This document shows positions 56,727-60,200 of a DNA stretch of 60,200 nucleotides, piece after piece. The notes beneath the pieces are model-generated. The model ran no database searches. It worked only from the letters and a program-made list of their open reading frames with translations, and had not been told where the DNA came from. This DNA is from Candidatus Edwardsbacteria bacterium (GTDB taxonomy: Bacteria > Edwardsbacteria > AC1 > EtOH8), in the NCBI GenBank assembly GCA_031082425.1, contig JAVHLB010000008.1, positions 1-60,200 on the forward strand. The letters run 5' to 3'. A program made the position numbers and the translations under genes. Numbering within the stretch: position 1 is the first letter of the stretch; each line of letters starts with the position of its first letter.

Positions 56727-59603
56727 ATGTCTCAACTCAAAGCCGTCCTCCAAGCCCTGGTCGCTCAGGCCAAGACCCGTGGCTTAAGCAACCTCTCTGA
56801 AGAACACATTCAGGGCGGTTATACCGTTAAAGTGCTTGAAGCCTTAGGCTGGAATGATGGCGGTTGGATCATAAATTCCAGCCAGGAGCATACCGGCAAG
56901 CGCCCGGATATCATCCTAAAGGACGCCAAGGGCTGGACCATGCTGGTGGTCGAAAGCAAGGACGCCTCATCCGCCGACAAGCTTGACGGTTCTTATGGCA
57001 CCGGGAAATATAAAAAACCGTTTGTAAGCCAGCTGGCCGACTACTGCAAGGCTGAGGGTGTTTATTGGGGAATACTTACCAACTTCATAGAATGGCGGGT
57101 ATACAGCGCATACCAGGGACGGTTATACCCGCAAAATAAAAAATACGCCTTCCATGACCTGCTATGGGATGACGCGGACAAGAATTCCTATGTCAACCTG
57201 CTTTCCAAGGAAGGGCTGGAGTTCCTATCGCAGTTTTCCCGCCAGGCCCTGTGCAAAAAGCTGGGCAAGATAGACGATGATTTCGTCTATTACCCGGAAG
57301 AGAAGCAGGTGCGGGATGATTTCTTTGCCAAGCTAAAGGGCTGGCGCGAGGCTTTGCGGGATGAGCTTTGGGTCAAGAACCAGCATCTGGTGTCCGACAA
57401 GGAGAAAATAGAGCTTTATACCCAGAAGCTGCTTGACCGGATGATTTTCATGGATGTCTGCTACGACAAGAAGATAGTAGGGCCGGATGCGCACCGGGCC
57501 ATACTCTACGCCCAGGGCTCAGTATACACTGAACTGAAGAAATGGTTTGTTAAAATGGACGACCATTTTAACACCGACCTTTTTGCCCCCGATGATAAGA
57601 TCGACAATTTCATCATCAGCAATGATGTGTTGGCCCCGATAGTGGAGCAACTATCGGTGATTGATTTCTCCATACTGCCGGTGAGGATCATCGGCGATGT
57701 ATATGAGGATTATCTGGGCGAAATGCTGCGGGGCGGCAAAAAGCAGGGCATCCAGGTGCAGGAAGACAAGGAACGGCAGAAACGAAAGAGCCAGGGCATT
57801 TACTACACACCGGAATATATCGTTGATTATATCAATGAGAACACGATAGGCGAATTGCTTAAAAACGCCAAAAAGGCGGAAGACATCAAGAAGATAAAGG
57901 CCCTGGACCCGGCCTGCGGTTCTGGTTCTTTCCTGATAAACGCCTTTGACAAGTTTTATCAGGCTTACAAAAAAGCCGGGGCGGTTCAGAAACTGGGCGA
58001 CTTTGCGGTAAAGAAAACAATACTACAGCACAATCTTTACGGGGTTGATCTGGACCAGAGGGCGGTGGAGATATGCAAGCTTAACCTGTTCTTAAAGGCA
58101 CTCGATGGCGCAAAGTGGGAAGACCTTAAGGGCCGCAAACTCTTGCCGAATCTGGAGCTTAATATCCGTTGCGGCAATTCGCTGATATCGGGAAAGAGTT
58201 TTGCCGAAAAGGCCAAGGCAATACCGCAGATGGTGTTTGACTTTGCGACGTCGTACACTGCAAACCGTGATGTAGTGGAATTACAAAAACTTAGAAAGAA
58301 ATTTTATGCAGCCAAAGAGGATAACGATAAGAAGGACTTACTGGCGCAGATAAAGCGGGACGAGGAGATCATAAACAGCAAGCTCAATGATAATTTGCGC
58401 GAACACTTTAGCAAACCGGCCGAGCAGAAGCCGCTTAATTTTGAAGTAGTCTATCCGGAGGTTTTTGCCCAGGGCGGATTTGATGCTGTGATAGGGAATC
58501 CTCCATATGGGGCGGAGCTAAAGGATGATTTTAAAGAGTTTGTCTTAAATAAGTATGAGCATATCGGTGGGAACACCAATACAGGCAATATTTTCATTGA
58601 AAGGGGCGTATCATTATTAAACGGCAATGGGAAAATTGGACTTATTGTGCCAAAATCCATTTGCTATAGCGATGCATGGCTAAACATGCGAAAATATCTT
58701 ATATCTAATTTAGCAGCGCTTATTGATGTTAGCAAGGCATTTGAAGAGGTCTTATTGGAACAAGTGATTTTGATTTACGACAAAAGCGGCTCGACGAACA
58801 AGGTTTTTACAGCAAAAACAATTGGCAGGGATTTTGTTAATAAAACGTTAGTTGAAAAAAAGATCTACTTATATTTTGATTGCTATTTAACCGGCCTAAC
58901 AAGTCAGGAAATAAACATTGGTGTAAAAGTTAAAAATGTGGGCAATACGTTTAATAATTGTTGCACTATTAAACGAGGACAAGATATCCAAAATAAAATT
59001 ATAAATGAAAAATGGGACATACCAGTTTATAGATGTAAATCTATCGGGCGTTATATTCTAAAAGATGCCGAAGAAGGTTTGTCAAAAGTGACTTACGATA
59101 AACTATATGAGCAAATATCATATATGAATGCGCCTAAAATTATAATACAAAACATAATTGCTCACGTAACAAAACCTAATGAACATATTATAATTATGGC
59201 TACTATTGATAAAAAAGGTATCGTATCATTGGGCAGTGTAGGCAACATCTACATAACGAATAAAACCTTACCGGAATATTTAATAGGCATTTTAAACTCT
59301 AAGCTCATTTCCTGGTACTCTTATCGCTTTATATATGGCAATGCAATAAGAACTATGCGGTTTGACAATTACCATTTGAACAGGCTGCCATTAAGAATCA
59401 TTGATTTCAAAAACCATAATGACAAAACCCTTCATGATCAGCTTGTAAACTTTGTTAAAGAAATGCTTGCTTTAAACAAAACCCAGGTACTACAAGAAAA
59501 GAACAAAATTAAAATAGCAGCGGTGGACAAGCAGATTGATGAGCTGGTGTACAGGTTATACGGGCTGAGCGAGGCAGAGAAAAAAGTGGTGGAGGGCGTA
59601 TGA
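56727..59603 (+). CDS. single-chain type II restriction-modification enzyme (Eco57I/BREX-PglX-like)
   Basis: A 958-residue enzyme. The N-terminal part (about 45-85) has a PD-(D/E)xK-like nuclease core RPDIILKDAKGWTMLVVESKD. The methylase domain (about 360-610) has ALDPACGSGSFLINAFDK (motif I) and the catalytic FDAVIGNPPYG (motif IV), so it methylates adenine at N6. The last third would contain the target-recognition domain and an IALNKTQ-type helical end. Bases up to about 58480 are like the genome, after which the sequence is much more AT-rich, so the recognition part may have been swapped in. Host defence is likely. No separate specificity or endonuclease gene is visible. Confidence 0.86.
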   Translation: MSQLKAVLQALVAQAKTRGLSNLSEEHIQGGYTVKVLEALGWNDGGWIINSSQEHTGKRPDIILKDAKGWTMLVVESKDASSADKLDGSYGTGKYKKPFVSQLADYCKAEGVYWGILTNFIEWRVYSAYQGRLYPQNKKYAFHDLLWDDADKNSYVNLLSKEGLEFLSQFSRQALCKKLGKIDDDFVYYPEEKQVRDDFFAKLKGWREALRDELWVKNQHLVSDKEKIELYTQKLLDRMIFMDVCYDKKIVGPDAHRAILYAQGSVYTELKKWFVKMDDHFNTDLFAPDDKIDNFIISNDVLAPIVEQLSVIDFSILPVRIIGDVYEDYLGEMLRGGKKQGIQVQEDKERQKRKSQGIYYTPEYIVDYINENTIGELLKNAKKAEDIKKIKALDPACGSGSFLINAFDKFYQAYKKAGAVQKLGDFAVKKTILQHNLYGVDLDQRAVEICKLNLFLKALDGAKWEDLKGRKLLPNLELNIRCGNSLISGKSFAEKAKAIPQMVFDFATSYTANRDVVELQKLRKKFYAAKEDNDKKDLLAQIKRDEEIINSKLNDNLREHFSKPAEQKPLNFEVVYPEVFAQGGFDAVIGNPPYGAELKDDFKEFVLNKYEHIGGNTNTGNIFIERGVSLLNGNGKIGLIVPKSICYSDAWLNMRKYLISNLAALIDVSKAFEEVLLEQVILIYDKSGSTNKVFTAKTIGRDFVNKTLVEKKIYLYFDCYLTGLTSQEINIGVKVKNVGNTFNNCCTIKRGQDIQNKIINEKWDIPVYRCKSIGRYILKDAEEGLSKVTYDKLYEQISYMNAPKIIIQNIIAHVTKPNEHIIIMATIDKKGIVSLGSVGNIYITNKTLPEYLIGILNSKLISWYSYRFIYGNAIRTMRFDNYHLNRLPLRIIDFKNHNDKTLHDQLVNFVKEMLALNKTQVLQEKNKIKIAAVDKQIDELVYRLYGLSEAEKKVVEGV

Positions 59604-60200
59604 AGAAAATACCTATAATAATTTCCGCATGTGCAATATTTTTATTATTACTGAGCTGCTTGGTAAAAACTGAAGATATAAACGGTAAATTAAACAACAT
59701 AATCTTAGTGCTTACTTTGGGTATTATTGCCTTGTATACCGTGGAAACACGCAAAATGCAATTAGGCATAAAAAAACAGGTTGAACTTTCCATAAAACCT
59801 TGTTTGGCGTTAGATTTTGGGAAAAATGGTATTGGCATGGCTACAACTTGTATTGACGAATGTCATAATTACAAATTTATAAATGTTGGCAATGCCAGCG
59901 CAGTAAACATTTATATTGAAGAAAAACAGGGTAACACTATTAATATAAATTTTGGTTTCATCTCAAGGGTTTTAAGAAAAAATGAAATAAGCAATAATAT
60001 ACAACTAACGATCAATGGGAAAACAAGTGAAGCGTTTGTTGATGAATATTCTATATCACATAGTACGGACGAATTATTAGATGGCATAAAACATAACGGT
60101 AAATTAATTTATGAAACTAATTTAAATTATGAAGATATCGAGGGCAATAAATATACACAGAAAGTCACAATCTTTTTGAAGCCCAAAATGGACCTTAATA
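59600..60200 (+). CDS. membrane protein of unknown function, cut by the window end
   Basis: Open from ATG 59600 to the last base, at least 200 residues. It overlaps the restriction-modification gene by ATGA (59600-59603), so the two are likely co-translated. Two hydrophobic helices stand at about 4-20 and 33-48, then a hydrophilic beta-rich domain (KPCLALDFGKNGIG, YKFINVGNASAVNIYIEEKQ). This layout recalls proteins with an N-terminal hairpin and an exposed domain that occur next to defence genes. Composition is AT-rich like the end of the previous gene. No family is recognised. Confidence 0.7.
   Translation, partial: MKKIPIIISACAIFLLLLSCLVKTEDINGKLNNIILVLTLGIIALYTVETRKMQLGIKKQVELSIKPCLALDFGKNGIGMATTCIDECHNYKFINVGNASAVNIYIEEKQGNTININFGFISRVLRKNEISNNIQLTINGKTSEAFVDEYSISHSTDELLDGIKHNGKLIYETNLNYEDIEGNKYTQKVTIFLKPKMDLN

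Noticed and set aside
1..60200. CRISPR arrays, rRNA genes, intact insertion sequences, prophage
   Set aside because: No regular direct-repeat array, rRNA sequence, transposase, integrase or phage structural gene was recognised anywhere in the window.

Overview
The window is a GC-rich bacterial chromosome segment in which every convincing gene lies on the + strand. Lipid A acyltransferase (LpxL/HtrB type), Omp85/BamA-like, TamB-tail-like and FadL-like proteins, lipoproteins with lipoboxes and many signal peptides point to a diderm (Gram-negative type) cell. The phosphoglycerate dehydrogenase is the short form I associate with Bacteroidetes, and the secretome is rich in CsgG, FlgT-like and TolB-propeller proteins. 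My inference is an uncultivated diderm lineage near the FCB/candidate-phylum radiation. No rRNA or ribosomal protein gene is present to place it firmly.

Layout. 1-4.0 kb: tail of a TPR membrane protein, an ABC-2 type exporter with a TPR partner, a decayed GxxExxY gene and a small GDT1-like membrane protein. 4.1-11.9 kb: amino-acid and purine metabolism (two PLP aminotransferases, serC-serA, a DUF1015 gene, purF) around a tRNA-Ala(CGC) and a striking tRNA-Ala-like copy whose T-arm has been replaced by a palindrome. 12-20 kb: a secretome cluster with three CsgG-domain proteins, two FlgT/LPP20-like proteins, a FecR-domain protein and a FadL-like barrel. 20-27.9 kb: a radical-SAM DUF512 protein, PAP2, YdcF-like and COG2426 membrane proteins, then der-plsY-gpsA-pgeF-merR. 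27.9-34.8 kb: tRNA-Pro, an M29 aminopeptidase, a glycosyltransferase, surE, two tandem MFS exporters, pcm and a LOG-like protein. 34.8-37.1 kb: a compositionally alien secreted protein, acylphosphatase, a 340-bp graveyard of dispersed repeats, apt and a TamB-tail-like protein. 37.1-49.4 kb: a peptidase-propeller-barrel outer-membrane protein and then a tightly overlapping housekeeping run (rsmD, coaD, obg, HEAT protein, dprA, diguanylate cyclase, DUF362 ferredoxin, lpxL-like, lipoprotein, mutL, miaA). 49.5-54.2 kb: a second peptidase-propeller-barrel protein translationally coupled to an Omp85 protein. 54.3-60.2 kb: an accessory island with separately promoted small genes (XRE regulator, ferritin-like, three small Cys-rich or GIY-YIG-like proteins) and a one-protein restriction-modification enzyme coupled to a membrane protein cut by the window edge.

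Two groups look most worth pursuing as possibly undescribed systems: the CsgG/FlgT/FecR/FadL-like cluster, which resembles parts of a secretion channel without curli or flagellar genes, and the duplicated zinc-peptidase/TolB-propeller/beta-barrel fusions, one coupled to an Omp85 protein and one preceded by a TamB-tail-like protein. The intergenic spaces hold several families of palindromic dispersed repeats, some apparently used as terminators. Gene functions rest on motif recognition by eye; no database search was run.
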